From assembly GCA_964454335.1 (NCBI GenBank), contig CAYVVT010000010.1:32645-96644 (forward strand): a stretch of DNA of 64,000 nt. Reading direction: 5' to 3'. A program made the position numbers and the translations under genes. The DNA comes from CAYVVT01 sp964454335. Lineage in GTDB: Bacteria; Fidelibacterota; UBA8477; JABMPR01. A model generated the notes under the pieces. The model did not search any database, was not told the DNA's origin, and worked only from the letters and a program-made list of their open reading frames with translations. This document shows positions 18,326 through 29,034 of this stretch, one piece after another. Numbering within the stretch: the stretch's first letter is position 1; the number at the start of each line of letters is the position of its first letter.

Positions 18326-19110
18326 ACAGAAACCCCTCCCCAGAAGCCGGTAGCTGCAACAATGGTTATGGCGCCCCAGACGATGTAGAAACTGAACAGC
18401 AGATAGAAACAGGCCTTGGCATACTTGCGGACGAACCAGGTATCCGCAAACCACTTCACCAACAGCCTGTACACCCCGATTGCCATATGCGCGACAACGG
18501 TTGCCATGAGCACCGAATAGAGGATCCAGAGACCGCTACTCATCCGGGCAGTGGTCAGTTCGGCTGTGAAGCCGAGTTTCTGGCCCACGATGCCCATATC
18601 CGAGAACAGATTCCAGGTGATGAGGAACAGATGGAAACCGCCGGTAACCAAGACGATCATTCCTGTACGAACCTGGGTGATCCACAGGGATGTTTCAAAA
18701 TGTTTCCGCAGTCTGATATCGGATCTGGGATCCTGGTTCCATCCTTCATCAGCCTTTTTAAGCGATTCCCCGAGTTCCAGCATCCGTTTCCGCTCTGCCA
18801 GCTTCCCCGGGATCTTCCGGCTGGCCCATACGAAGTGGAAGAAGAAGACTATGGAGACCAGGAACACAAGTGGCTGGGCCGTCGGGATCGTGTGCTCCAG
18901 GAAATTGGCCATGAAGTCGTAGGCCTCTGCTCCAAAGATGATGGAGGACTCCAGCAATAGGTGCCCCATGATAAAAAGGGCCAGGAAGGCGCCCGTTAAT
19001 GCGCTGATGCGCTCGTCCCGGAGTGCTTTCCTGGCTTTCTTGAAAGCCTCGCTCCCGGTGCCGTGCCGCGATTCAGCTTCTGGGTAGAGTTCGGTATCAA
19101 TACCACTCAT
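18322..19110 (-). CDS. sdhC: Succinate dehydrogenase / fumarate reductase cytochrome b subunit (diheme, type B)
   Basis: Membrane anchor of complex II, 262 residues with five hydrophobic helices (about 38-58, 78-96, 145-167, 192-214, 232-255). The four axial heme ligands expected for two hemes b are visible as H50 (MGHLL), H92 (FFFHFVW), H160 (GGFHLF) and H208 (VAHMAIG). This single-anchor diheme form is that of Wolinella fumarate reductase and Bacillus SDH and fits a menaquinone pool. First gene of the operon, with GGAG 8 nt before the ATG. Confidence 0.93.
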   Translation of the reverse strand: MSGIDTELYPEAESRHGTGSEAFKKARKALRDERISALTGAFLALFIMGHLLLESSIIFGAEAYDFMANFLEHTIPTAQPLVFLVSIVFFFHFVWASRKIPGKLAERKRMLELGESLKKADEGWNQDPRSDIRLRKHFETSLWITQVRTGMIVLVTGGFHLFLITWNLFSDMGIVGQKLGFTAELTTARMSSGLWILYSVLMATVVAHMAIGVYRLLVKWFADTWFVRKYAKACFYLLFSFYIVWGAITIVAATGFWGGVSV

Positions 19111-19350
19111 CGCAAATGCTCCGATTTATTCGTTTAAATTCTGGTCGTTGAGTAGAGGAAGATCCATGTGCTAATACACAAATATCCACTTCGTTGAATC
19201 ATTATCAAGCAATCATTGTCCGACTGCAAAGGCTCCCCCGTTATCAGATCCAATAGAGTACAAATGTCGCGCCAGTGTCTTTGCCATCGCAATTATTCAA
19301 AGTCACCTTATCTTGGGTTGTTCTGAACCACAAAAGAGAGGACCGCAGGT

Positions 19351-20523
19351 ATGAAGGGCCGCATGATATCATTGGATGTTTTCCGGGGACTCACCGTGGG
19401 TCTCATGATCCTGGTGAATAATCCCGGTAGCTGGTCACATGTCTATGGACCTCTGCGGCATGCCAGCTGGCACGGCTGGACACCAACGGATCTCGTTTTC
19501 CCTTTTTTCCTGTTCATCGTGGGTGTTGCCATGGCCTTGTCTTTCTCAAAGCGACTTGAAGCAGGCGCTTCACAACAGGAACTCACCAAAAAAGTCCTGT
19601 CGCGTACCGCCATCATCTTTGGCATGGGTCTCTTTCTGAACGGTTTTCCCTTCAATATCCCCTTGAATGCTGAAATGGCTGAGGGTTTTGGCATACTGGA
19701 TATCTTTCGCCGATTCCAGACCATTCGCATCTGGGGTGTGTTGCAACGTATCGCCATCTGTTATCTCATTGCAGGTCTGATCATCATTCATTTGCGCAGC
19801 ACCCGGGATCGGGTCCTGGCGGTACTGGGCCTTTTCGCCATCTATGAGTTCTTCATGCGGGTCCCGCTGGTAGCGGGCTGGGGAGCCGGCAGCTTTGAGC
19901 TTGAAACGAATTTTGTGCGTTACCTGGACATGCTCCTCTTTGGTGAGGCCCATCTTTATGGTGGGACCGGCGTACCCTTCGACCCCGAAGGTTTTCTCTC
20001 TACCCTTCCAGCTGCCGTAACAACTCTTTCGGGATTCTTCGTTGGTGAGTATTTACGCAGGGAGATCCCGCACCATGAGAAGTTGGTCAACCTGACCATC
20101 CTGGGGATCATCGTTCTGATGGCTGGACAGCTTCTGGGGATCCTGGAGCCTATCAACAAGCAGTTATGGACCGTTAGTTATGTCATTGTCATGGCGGGCA
20201 TGGCCATGCTGACCCTGGCGTTCTCCTCCTGGCTCATCGATGTCCACGGCTGGAAATCCTGGTCAAAACCGGCCATCGTATTTGGCAGTAATCCCCTGGT
20301 GGTGTTCGTGGGTTCCGGTATTCTTGGTCGCATGCTGTACATGATCAAATGGACCAACGATAGCGGCGAGTGGGTGAGTATCAAGGGGGCAATCTACAAT
20401 GGGTTGCTGGTACCGGTCTTTGGCGACCTGAACGGATCGCTAGCCTACGCTCTCATCAACATCCTGTTCTGGCTGGCCATTCTCTGGTGGTTGTATGAGA
20501 AGAAGGTTTTTGTGAAAATTTGA
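19351..20523 (+). CDS. HGSNAT-like membrane acyltransferase (DUF5009 family)
   Basis: 390 residues with about ten membrane helices. The N-terminus SLDVFRGLTVGLMILVNNPG and the block HASWHGWTPTDLVFPFFLF (H37, D47) are the hallmark of heparan-alpha-glucosaminide N-acetyltransferase-like proteins, in which an active-site His moves acetyl groups from cytoplasmic acetyl-CoA to an amino sugar on the other side of the membrane. In bacteria the acceptor is generally unknown; cell-wall or exopolysaccharide glucosamine is a guess. The ATG follows AGAGGACC. It stands alone, divergent from sdhC over a 240-base promoter region. Confidence 0.88.
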   Translation: MKGRMISLDVFRGLTVGLMILVNNPGSWSHVYGPLRHASWHGWTPTDLVFPFFLFIVGVAMALSFSKRLEAGASQQELTKKVLSRTAIIFGMGLFLNGFPFNIPLNAEMAEGFGILDIFRRFQTIRIWGVLQRIAICYLIAGLIIIHLRSTRDRVLAVLGLFAIYEFFMRVPLVAGWGAGSFELETNFVRYLDMLLFGEAHLYGGTGVPFDPEGFLSTLPAAVTTLSGFFVGEYLRREIPHHEKLVNLTILGIIVLMAGQLLGILEPINKQLWTVSYVIVMAGMAMLTLAFSSWLIDVHGWKSWSKPAIVFGSNPLVVFVGSGILGRMLYMIKWTNDSGEWVSIKGAIYNGLLVPVFGDLNGSLAYALINILFWLAILWWLYEKKVFVKI

Positions 20524-20595
20524 GGATTGGCGGATTAGCTGATTATGATTATAACATTTTTCGGTTTTATTATAGTATTAGATACAGCGGGTTCC

Positions 20596-20605
20596 NNNNN
20601 NNNNN
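20596..20605. other. Assembly gap (10 N)
   Basis: Ten unknown bases in a non-coding stretch. It lies between the acyltransferase gene and short tandem copies of GGATTGGC at 20660-20684, a repeat that may have broken the assembly. Confidence 0.95.
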
Positions 20606-20645
20606 GGCTCGTGTGCTGGGGGGGGATGCTCGGTTGGGTGTATGG

Positions 20646-21197
20646 GAATTCGGATTATTGGCGGATTGGCGGATTGGCGGATTAAGATGATCTCATTTTT
20701 CTGTGGTTTGCAAGTATTTGCGAAATCCTTTGACCTGCTTCCTGAGTGATATCGCCTGTACATGGATCTGCTCGGCATCAGAATTCAGTTTGAACACATC
20801 GGTTAATACATAAGACATTGAGATAATCTCAGAGCAGGATTGTATGGCATAGGTTAGGTATCTTGCGAACACTCGGTTTGAAGGTGCATCGAAACCCTCA
20901 GCGATATTGTTCATTACCGAGAGTGCCGCCCTCTGCAATTGATCCCGCATTCCAAAATCCTTACTCAATTTTCTGTCTTCAGTACAAACGGAATACACCA
21001 GATCAACCATTTTCCTTGCATCCTGCCACACAGGCATGTCTTCGAAATTCCTGTAACGCATCGAGAACCTCCAGCAATTGGTTTTGAAACATAGGAAGTG
21101 CTTCCAGATTACTGTTTACCCAAAGGTTGGATTGCGTCAGGTGGGAAACTGTGGAACACGACCGCGGTCGTTTATTTATCCGAATTCGCTAATCCGC
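20646..21197. repeat. Inverted-repeat frame around four-helix-bundle gene, copy 1
   Basis: On the left, GGCGGATT is repeated in tandem (20660-20684) ending in GCGGATTA (20677-20684). On the right is TAATCCGC (21190-21197), its exact complement. GAATTCGG (20646-20653) and CCGAATTC (21180-21187) add a second complementary pair. The gene occupies nearly all of the interior. Confidence 0.55.
20693..21061 (-). CDS. Four-helix-bundle protein (23S rRNA intervening-sequence protein family), copy 1
   Basis: 122 residues. RNFEDMPVWQDARKMVDLVY, QLQRAALSVMNNIAEGF and the helical C-terminus are characteristic of the S23/four-helix-bundle family, first found in intervening sequences of 23S rRNA genes. No rRNA is near, so this is a stand-alone copy as seen in many uncultured bacteria. 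Function unknown, although a nucleic-acid link is commonly assumed. GCGGATTA at 20677 and its complement TAATCCGC at 21190 frame the gene. A second, distinct copy is at 34742. Confidence 0.9.
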   Translation of the reverse strand: MRYRNFEDMPVWQDARKMVDLVYSVCTEDRKLSKDFGMRDQLQRAALSVMNNIAEGFDAPSNRVFARYLTYAIQSCSEIISMSYVLTDVFKLNSDAEQIHVQAISLRKQVKGFRKYLQTTEK

Positions 21198-21216
21198 GAA
21201 TCCGGCAATTCGTGAA

Positions 21217-22638
21217 TTATATCTGTATCTCAAATGTCAGTCGCCACCACTCATTATCCTCGTAGGCGATGAGTGTGGAGAAACGGCCGGGGATGGCTGT
21301 GAAGCGGATTCCCCCCTGGAATTCGAGTTCATCTCCGAAACGGTTACGGTAAAGTTCATCGATATGGTACTCGATCTGGGTGACCAGACTGATGGCATCG
21401 CCCAGGTTGCGGACGAAGGGATACCAGACATTGGTGAATGCGATACGGCGTTTGTCGGCATACAGTGAGACATGCATGTTGGTCTGGGGAATACCGAAAC
21501 TGCCGGCGGCCAGGAATGAGGAACCCACATCCTCCTCTAGATCGTCGTCGTTCGCACCAAGCTTGTCAATATTCTCCTGGTAGCTGCTCAGGTCCGTAAG
21601 ATCCCATTCCAGGCTCCTGCCGTCCCGGATATAGCCGGTCCAGCCGAGTACCAGTGAGATGCGGTAGAGTTCTCCTCTGGGTGGCAGTACCTGGACACGA
21701 CCGCTGATCTCGCCTTTGTCCAGTTCGAATTCATTCATCGTCAGCCCGAGATCGATCCCGATGACTGAGAGAGCACCACCCAAACGGATCTCTCTGAAAT
21801 TCTGATTCATGGTATTCCAGCGTACCATAACTTCCCCATAGCCGTCCTGGAGTCCGGCCGTGGGAGCATCAACACCCCGGTGGTGAGGTGTCAGATCCAG
21901 GAAATCAGCGTGCTTGCGTTTCATGATCTCCATGTGCTCTTCGGCTTGCCGTACCGCTTCGGCTTCCATGTCCAGTTCCTTCTGGATACTGTCCAGGATG
22001 GCCTGTTCTCTGGCCAGGGCCAGGCTGTCCATGGTGATCTTATGCTGCAGTGAATCCGCACGCAGTGCCTCCTGGGCGGTCAGTAAAGCCTTGGAACGTT
22101 CAATTTCCGACCGGAGACGTACCTTGATCTCCTGTGTGACCAGTTCATGATAGCTGGTCTTCCCATACTGAATGAGGGAATAGAAAGTGCTGTCTGCGGA
22201 CTCGTACTGTTCTGTGATGAGAATGCCCCGCAGGCTGAGATCCGTACTTACCAGGGTCTCATAACTATAGGTCTCGGACAATTGATCCTGGTTCTCTTCA
22301 AAAGCCTGTCGGGCGATGCTGGAGACATTCACTTCCACCATCTGGGCAAATGCCAATCTGGCCTGATCATCGGCATCAAGCTGGGAGAGCGAGGAAACAC
22401 CGATCCCCCAGTACATCGTATCGTTCTCAACTTCACCGAGCTGCACCCACTCCGGCGTCACATCCTGGTCACCGGTGATCTCATCGCCGAACAGCTCATC
22501 CATGGTGAAGGGACGCCCAAGTACTTCACGGTCAAAGCGGGTGGTGTCTGCGGGTGCGGCGGATATCCGGACCAGGCATACAAGACTCAGAATACCCGTA
22601 AGGAGAATGGTACGTAGCTGGTGTGGTGCGCTGTTCAT
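21217..22638 (-). CDS. LPP20-like exported protein with coiled coil and C-terminal barrel-like domain
   Basis: 473 residues. Signal peptide at 1-27. Residues 60-170 read as an LPP20/FlgT-N-like domain (PEWV, YWGIGVSS, then STDLSLRGILITEQYESADS). Residues 175-250 are charged heptads (ERSKALLTAQEALRADSLQH; QAILDSIQKELDMEAEAVRQ), a likely coiled coil. The final 220 residues alternate strands and end in WWRLTFEIQI, like a small outer-membrane barrel. It could link periplasmic assemblies to the outer membrane, but no function is established. Monocistronic, with a 293-base gap before proS on the other strand. Confidence 0.72.
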   Translation of the reverse strand: MNSAPHQLRTILLTGILSLVCLVRISAAPADTTRFDREVLGRPFTMDELFGDEITGDQDVTPEWVQLGEVENDTMYWGIGVSSLSQLDADDQARLAFAQMVEVNVSSIARQAFEENQDQLSETYSYETLVSTDLSLRGILITEQYESADSTFYSLIQYGKTSYHELVTQEIKVRLRSEIERSKALLTAQEALRADSLQHKITMDSLALAREQAILDSIQKELDMEAEAVRQAEEHMEIMKRKHADFLDLTPHHRGVDAPTAGLQDGYGEVMVRWNTMNQNFREIRLGGALSVIGIDLGLTMNEFELDKGEISGRVQVLPPRGELYRISLVLGWTGYIRDGRSLEWDLTDLSSYQENIDKLGANDDDLEEDVGSSFLAAGSFGIPQTNMHVSLYADKRRIAFTNVWYPFVRNLGDAISLVTQIEYHIDELYRNRFGDELEFQGGIRFTAIPGRFSTLIAYEDNEWWRLTFEIQI

Positions 22639-22823
22639 GTACGTGCAATTCTAGCAAGACCGTGCACAATGTACAATAGCATAGATCGGGCTCTTGGTTT
22701 AGCTCACATGATCGGCCTGCTGACCATCAGGTCACCAGCAGGACATGGCTGCATACCGTATTCAACCTTCGAAGCTTCACATTGCGGATAAAATCCGTCC
22801 AAATTCTTCGACCAACAGCATGA

Positions 22824-24365
<1,542 letters not shown>

Positions 24366-24389
24366 GTTAGAAGTACGAAGAAATTAACT

Positions 24390-24421
24390 GGTCCTGGCTG
24401 TACAGCTGGGACCTTTTTTTT
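24390..24421 (+). terminator. Intrinsic terminator of proS
   Basis: Stem GGTCCTGGCTG / CAGCTGGGACC (with two G-T pairs) around a TA loop, followed by eight T. It lies 25 nt after the proS stop. Confidence 0.9.
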
Positions 24422-24450
24422 GAATGAGGAAAGCCGGGCTGAAACCAGGT

Positions 24451-25707
24451 TTATTCGTGACGCAATGATTCGATAGGATCCAGGCCGGCCGCACGGTATG
24501 CGGGATAGATCCCGAATACGATCCCAACCATGGAACAGACGATGAGACCGATGAAAACCCAGTCGACGGGGATCACCGGGTCCACGTTCATCACCAGGGT
24601 GATGAGGTTGCCTACACTGACACCCAGGATCACTCCGATGACACCGCCGAAGAGGGAAAGGAAGACCGCTTCCAGCAGGAATTGGAACAGTACATTGTTC
24701 CGGGAGGCACCGATGGCCTTGCGGATCCCGATCTCCTTGATACGCTCACTCACCGAAACCAGCATGATGTTCATGATCCCAATCCCGGCTACCAGCAGTG
24801 CAATGAAGCTCACTGCCATGGCGAACATCTTGATACCGGCGGTGAAACCACCAAAGGTCTCGATGAGAGCATCGTTTGAGGAGACCTCAAAATTGTTCTC
24901 TTCATCCGGCATGAGCCCGCGAATGATCCGCATATGATAGATGACCTCCTCCTTGGTGGATTCGTATACATCAGAATCATGTGCCTTGATAGAAAAGCCA
25001 AGCGAGGTCCAGCGGCTGCCATAGTATTGCAGGAATGTGGTCATGGGTATCAGTACATAATTATCCTGGCTCTGCCCGAACATCTGGCCTTTGCGTTCCA
25101 TGACCCCTACCACTGTATAATCGATCCCGTCGATATCGATGACGCGATCAATAGGATCCTCGAACTCGAAGACCTTCTCCACCACATCCATACCCAGGAC
25201 CGCAACCTTGCGATTATACTCCACATCCTCGTGAATGAACATCCGGCCGTAATCCAGGGTCATGTTCAAAGCCTGCAGGCCCCACTCATCCACCCCATCG
25301 ACCTCAACATTCGGGTTGGTCTTCTTCTTCTTGTACTTGATGGTTTTGCCGCCGCTTCCGTCAATGAAGCTTACAAAAGCTGCTTTCTTGCCCAGACGAT
25401 CGCGCAATTCCAGTCCATTCCGGTAGGTCAGTCGCGGGCGCTGCCAGTACTTCCGCTGTTTGCTGTGATCCCCCATCTGAATGAGAGGCATCCTCTGGAC
25501 ATAGATGATGTCTGATCCGAAGATGTTCAATCCAGAGTTGATGGAGGATTCCATGGTGCGGATGGCCGTCATCACTGCAATAATGGCAAATACACCGATG
25601 ATCATCCCACCCAGTGTCAGTGCCGACCTGAGCTTGTTGTCCCGGATAGCCTCCAGGGCCATGGCCAGGGCGTCCCGCATTCCCTGAAAGACACGGATGA
25701 GTTTCAT
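24451..25707 (-). CDS. MacB-like ABC transporter permease (second copy)
   Basis: 418 residues. An N-terminal membrane helix (LTLGGMIIGVFAIIAVMTAI) is followed by a periplasmic MacB-core domain of about 220 residues and three C-terminal helices with the FtsX signature (SERIKEIGIRKAIGA). The protein belongs to the tripartite efflux operon with the ATPase, adaptor and TolC-like genes upstream. The ATG at 25707 is chosen because the family N-terminus KLIRVFQGMRDALAMALEAI begins there and GGAG lies 10 nt upstream. Two different permeases suggest a heterodimeric transporter. Substrate unknown. Confidence 0.9.
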   Translation of the reverse strand: MKLIRVFQGMRDALAMALEAIRDNKLRSALTLGGMIIGVFAIIAVMTAIRTMESSINSGLNIFGSDIIYVQRMPLIQMGDHSKQRKYWQRPRLTYRNGLELRDRLGKKAAFVSFIDGSGGKTIKYKKKKTNPNVEVDGVDEWGLQALNMTLDYGRMFIHEDVEYNRKVAVLGMDVVEKVFEFEDPIDRVIDIDGIDYTVVGVMERKGQMFGQSQDNYVLIPMTTFLQYYGSRWTSLGFSIKAHDSDVYESTKEEVIYHMRIIRGLMPDEENNFEVSSNDALIETFGGFTAGIKMFAMAVSFIALLVAGIGIMNIMLVSVSERIKEIGIRKAIGASRNNVLFQFLLEAVFLSLFGGVIGVILGVSVGNLITLVMNVDPVIPVDWVFIGLIVCSMVGIVFGIYPAYRAAGLDPIESLRHE

Positions 25708-25758
25708 GCTTGAAATACTCCAGTAGAGAGTACAGATAAGCAGGCAGATGTGTCCCAA

Positions 25759-26982
25759 TTATTCATAGCGGAGTGCCTCAATGGGATCCAGGGAGGCACC
25801 TTTCCTGGCTGGTGCCAGTCCTGATACCAGGCCAATGACGGCACTCAGGACGATGGCCATAACTGCTACGCCGATGGACATGCTTGCGGGAAAGACAAGT
25901 TTGTCGATGGCAAAACTGATTCCCACAGACATGAGCAGGCCGAAGAGGCCTCCTGAACCGGTGATCACCATGGCCTCGATGAGGAACTGGCCCTGGATCT
26001 GGGACCGCGTGGCCCCCAGTGCCTTGCGGACTCCGATCTCGCGTGTCCGCTCGGTGACTGAAACAAACATGATGTTGGCAATACCTATCCCCCCCACGAT
26101 GAGGGAGAGGGCCGTAATGATGAGGCCGGTACCGCCGATGGCAAGCTTGATGGCCTGGTACTGTTGCCTGAAGGCTTCCTGCTGATTCACAGCGAAATCA
26201 TTCTTTTCATCGGGCTTGAGGCCCCGTAGGACACGCATGATGCCCTCCAGCTCCTCCTTGGCATCTTCTATATGATCCTTGGGCACCTTGACGGTGATGC
26301 GGCGCATCCCCCAGGGACCATGAAAGATCTTGTTAAAGGTCCCGACCGGTATGAGTACCTGGGTATCCATACTGAAGGCACCCATGAATTTGCCCATTTC
26401 CTCGAGAACACCGATTACCCGGAAATGATAACTGCCGGCCAGGACCGTTTTTTCAATTGGACTTTCGTTTGGAAACAGGTTTTTGGCCACCTCTGATCCC
26501 AACAGCATCACCTGGGCACCCGTTCGATCTTCGGAAGCCGTGAAAAAGCGTCCTTTGGCAATATCCATGGTGGAAACGTCCATGTAATTGTAGGAAGCGC
26601 CATGGATGGAGATGCTTTCCGCCTTCTTCTCCCGATAACTCAGATCCGCGGAGCGAAACCGCTCGGTAGCCACAGCCAGGGCGTACTCGGATCGGTCCTG
26701 GATCTCCTCAGCATCCTCCAGGTTGATGCGAGGGCGGTTGCGCATGGTCCACCAATCCTCGTTACCGAACCATTCCCAGCGTTCAACGTACAAGACGTCC
26801 TTGCCTAAAAATTCCATGCTCTTTTCGAAAAGGCGGTCCACACCGTTGATTAGGGTGGACATCAGGGAGACCGCTACGATACCGATGACGATACCGGTCC
26901 CCGTAAGGATTGTGCGTGTCTTGTGCGCCCATAATTCCATGAGAGCAATACGCATATTCTCCCAGAAAAAGCTGCGTCTCAT
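25759..26982 (-). CDS. MacB-like ABC transporter permease (first copy)
   Basis: 407 residues with the same plan as its neighbour: N-terminal helix (ILTGTGIVIGIVAVSLMSTL), periplasmic core, and three C-terminal helices with TERTREIGVRKALGATRSQI. The two permeases are only moderately similar and so not a recent duplication. Expected partner of the ATPase at 27081. MacB-type systems extrude macrolides, siderophores, peptides or lipoproteins from the periplasm through TolC without moving them across the inner membrane. Confidence 0.9.
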   Translation of the reverse strand: MRRSFFWENMRIALMELWAHKTRTILTGTGIVIGIVAVSLMSTLINGVDRLFEKSMEFLGKDVLYVERWEWFGNEDWWTMRNRPRINLEDAEEIQDRSEYALAVATERFRSADLSYREKKAESISIHGASYNYMDVSTMDIAKGRFFTASEDRTGAQVMLLGSEVAKNLFPNESPIEKTVLAGSYHFRVIGVLEEMGKFMGAFSMDTQVLIPVGTFNKIFHGPWGMRRITVKVPKDHIEDAKEELEGIMRVLRGLKPDEKNDFAVNQQEAFRQQYQAIKLAIGGTGLIITALSLIVGGIGIANIMFVSVTERTREIGVRKALGATRSQIQGQFLIEAMVITGSGGLFGLLMSVGISFAIDKLVFPASMSIGVAVMAIVLSAVIGLVSGLAPARKGASLDPIEALRYE

Positions 26983-27080
26983 GTTCGCCCCATTGAAAGG
27001 CGGTGCAACCTGTCTGGCGGTTGGTATGGAGTATCTTGTCTCATCTTAATTCTTTGCGCCGATCCGCGCATCTCAATGTC

Positions 27081-27767
27081 CTAATGGACTACGAAGTCTT
27101 CGGAGATCTTTCCATCCAGCAGGCGTACGATCCGCCGGGCGTGCTTGGCGATATATTCTTCATGGGTCACCAGCACGATGGTGTTGCCCTGGGCATGCAG
27201 TTCATCGAGGAGGATCATGATCTCCTCACCTGTTTTGGAATCCAGGTTGCCCGTAGGTTCGTCGGCCAGGATGATGGCGGGATTGTTCACCAGCGCCCGG
27301 GCCACTGCGACACGCTGACGCTGACCACCGGAAAGTTCGTTGGGTTTGTGGTCCATGCGGTCTTCAAGGCCCACACGCGCCAGGGCACTCTCAGCCATGG
27401 CATTCCGCTCACTCTTGTGAATGCTGCCGTTGTAGATCAGTGGTAATTCCACATTTCGCAGAGCAGTGGATTTCGGTAACAGATTGAAGGTCTGGAAGAC
27501 GAAGCCGATCTTTCGATTGCGTACTTCCGCCAGTTCGTCCTCGGTCATGTTTGCGACATTGGTCCCATCCAGGAAGAAATCTCCCCGTGTGGGGGAATCC
27601 AGACAACCCACCAGATTCATCAGGGTGGATTTACCGGAGCCGGAGGGGCCCATGATGGAGATATATTCGTTCTTCTCTATGGACACAGAGACACCGTTCA
27701 GCGCTCGGACCTCGGTACTGCCCATTTCGTAGATCTTGTACAGATCCTTTACTTCAATGAGAGACAT
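27081..27767 (-). CDS. ABC transporter ATP-binding protein (MacB/LolD family)
   Basis: 228 residues, a complete nucleotide-binding domain: Walker A GPSGSGKS at 40-47, Q-loop FQTFNLLP, signature [15 protein letters not shown], Walker [14 protein letters not shown] and H-switch [10 protein letters not shown]. Drives the two downstream permeases. It lies 8 nt downstream of the adaptor gene. The 98-base gap before the first permease holds no gene. Confidence 0.95.
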   Translation of the reverse strand: MSLIEVKDLYKIYEMGSTEVRALNGVSVSIEKNEYISIMGPSGSGKSTLMNLVGCLDSPTRGDFFLDGTNVANMTEDELAEVRNRKIGFVFQTFNLLPKSTALRNVELPLIYNGSIHKSERNAMAESALARVGLEDRMDHKPNELSGGQRQRVAVARALVNNPAIILADEPTGNLDSKTGEEIMILLDELHAQGNTIVLVTHEEYIAKHARRIVRLLDGKISEDFVVH

Positions 27768-27775
27768 CCGGACCT

Positions 27776-29026
27776 CTAGTCATCGTCGAACTTGAATGAC
27801 TTGCGTTCACTGACCTTGACCTTCTGCTCATCTTCAAGCCCCCGGCTCAACGCCTTATAGGGACCGGTGACGATCTGTTCATCCTCATCCAGACCGGTAA
27901 GGATCTCGAAATCACGGTCACCGATGATGCCGGTTTTCACTTCACGCTGTCTGACCACCTGGTTCTTACCCAGTTCGCTGTCCTCAACGATGAAAACCAC
28001 CTCCACCGGATCTTCTTCCATGGGTGCAAACTCATCCTCTGCCAGCACACTGTCGCGACCGGTGCTTTCCTCATCCTGTGTTTCCTCCAGGCGCAAGGGC
28101 TTACGCATGGTGACACTTTGAATCGGCACATAGAGGACATCGTCGTGTACATCTGTGCGGATATTTACCCCGGCAGACATGCCCGGGCGCAGGACGGGAG
28201 GCGGATCGATTATCCGGATCTTAACTTCGAAATTCGTAACCTGGTCAAGACTACCCATTTGCTGACTTCTGGCACTGTGGGCAATTTCAGTGACCACCCC
28301 ATAAAAGGTTGTGTCCTGAAGTGCGTCGATCTCTATCTCGGTGGTGTCATTCGTGGTGACATCCACTACGTCGTTCTCATTGACCTCAACAAGCACCTCC
28401 ATTGCCGAGAGATCTGCAATGGTGAGAATGATGTCAGCCTGGAACATGGAGCCCAGGGCCATCTCGCCGATCTCCTTGTTCAATCTGGTTACAGTGCCGG
28501 ACATGGGTGCCAGTACAATGGTCTTGTTGTAATTGTCTTCCGACTGTGTCAGAGCCGCCATGGCCTGACGGTAAGCGGAAAGGGCCTGTTGGTGTCTGGC
28601 GACCGCCGCCTGATAGACAAGCTCGCTAACCAGTTTCTTATCATACAATTCACGCTGCTGATCACGTTCCAGCTTTGCCAGGGAAAGTGAGGCCTGCGAG
28701 GAGGCAACAATCTGCCTTGATCGTTCAAGCTCTGCGATATAGCGCGTGGAGTCCAGCTGTGCGAGGAATTGCCCTTTTTCAACCCAATCGCCTTCCTTTA
28801 CCTCAAGCCGCATGACACGGCCGGCAACATCACTACTAACATTAACCTCAATGACGGGTTCAACCCTTCCGGAGGCAGCTACCTTGTGGACCACCTGTCC
28901 GCGTTTCACCTTTGAGGTCTGAACGTCCGTGATATCCCCCTGCTGCTTGTTGACAGCCACGAAACCGATGACACCGAGCAGGACCACGGCAATTATGATG
29001 ATGATGAGTTTCTTCTTGGTGAGCAT
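27776..29026 (-). CDS. Periplasmic adaptor subunit (MacA/HlyD family)
   Basis: 416 residues. An N-terminal membrane anchor ([21 protein letters not shown]) is followed by the split biotinyl-lipoyl domain ([20 protein letters not shown] and [18 protein letters not shown]), a helical hairpin (residues 105-165) and beta-barrel and membrane-proximal domains. An acidic insert near residues 310-335 ([20 protein letters not shown]) is unusual for MacA. It bridges the permeases to the TolC-like channel. Confidence 0.92.
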   Translation of the reverse strand: MLTKKKLIIIIIAVVLLGVIGFVAVNKQQGDITDVQTSKVKRGQVVHKVAASGRVEPVIEVNVSSDVAGRVMRLEVKEGDWVEKGQFLAQLDSTRYIAELERSRQIVASSQASLSLAKLERDQQRELYDKKLVSELVYQAAVARHQQALSAYRQAMAALTQSEDNYNKTIVLAPMSGTVTRLNKEIGEMALGSMFQADIILTIADLSAMEVLVEVNENDVVDVTTNDTTEIEIDALQDTTFYGVVTEIAHSARSQQMGSLDQVTNFEVKIRIIDPPPVLRPGMSAGVNIRTDVHDDVLYVPIQSVTMRKPLRLEETQDEESTGRDSVLAEDEFAPMEEDPVEVVFIVEDSELGKNQVVRQREVKTGIIGDRDFEILTGLDEDEQIVTGPYKALSRGLEDEQKVKVSERKSFKFDDD

Positions 29027-29034
29027 GGATCCCC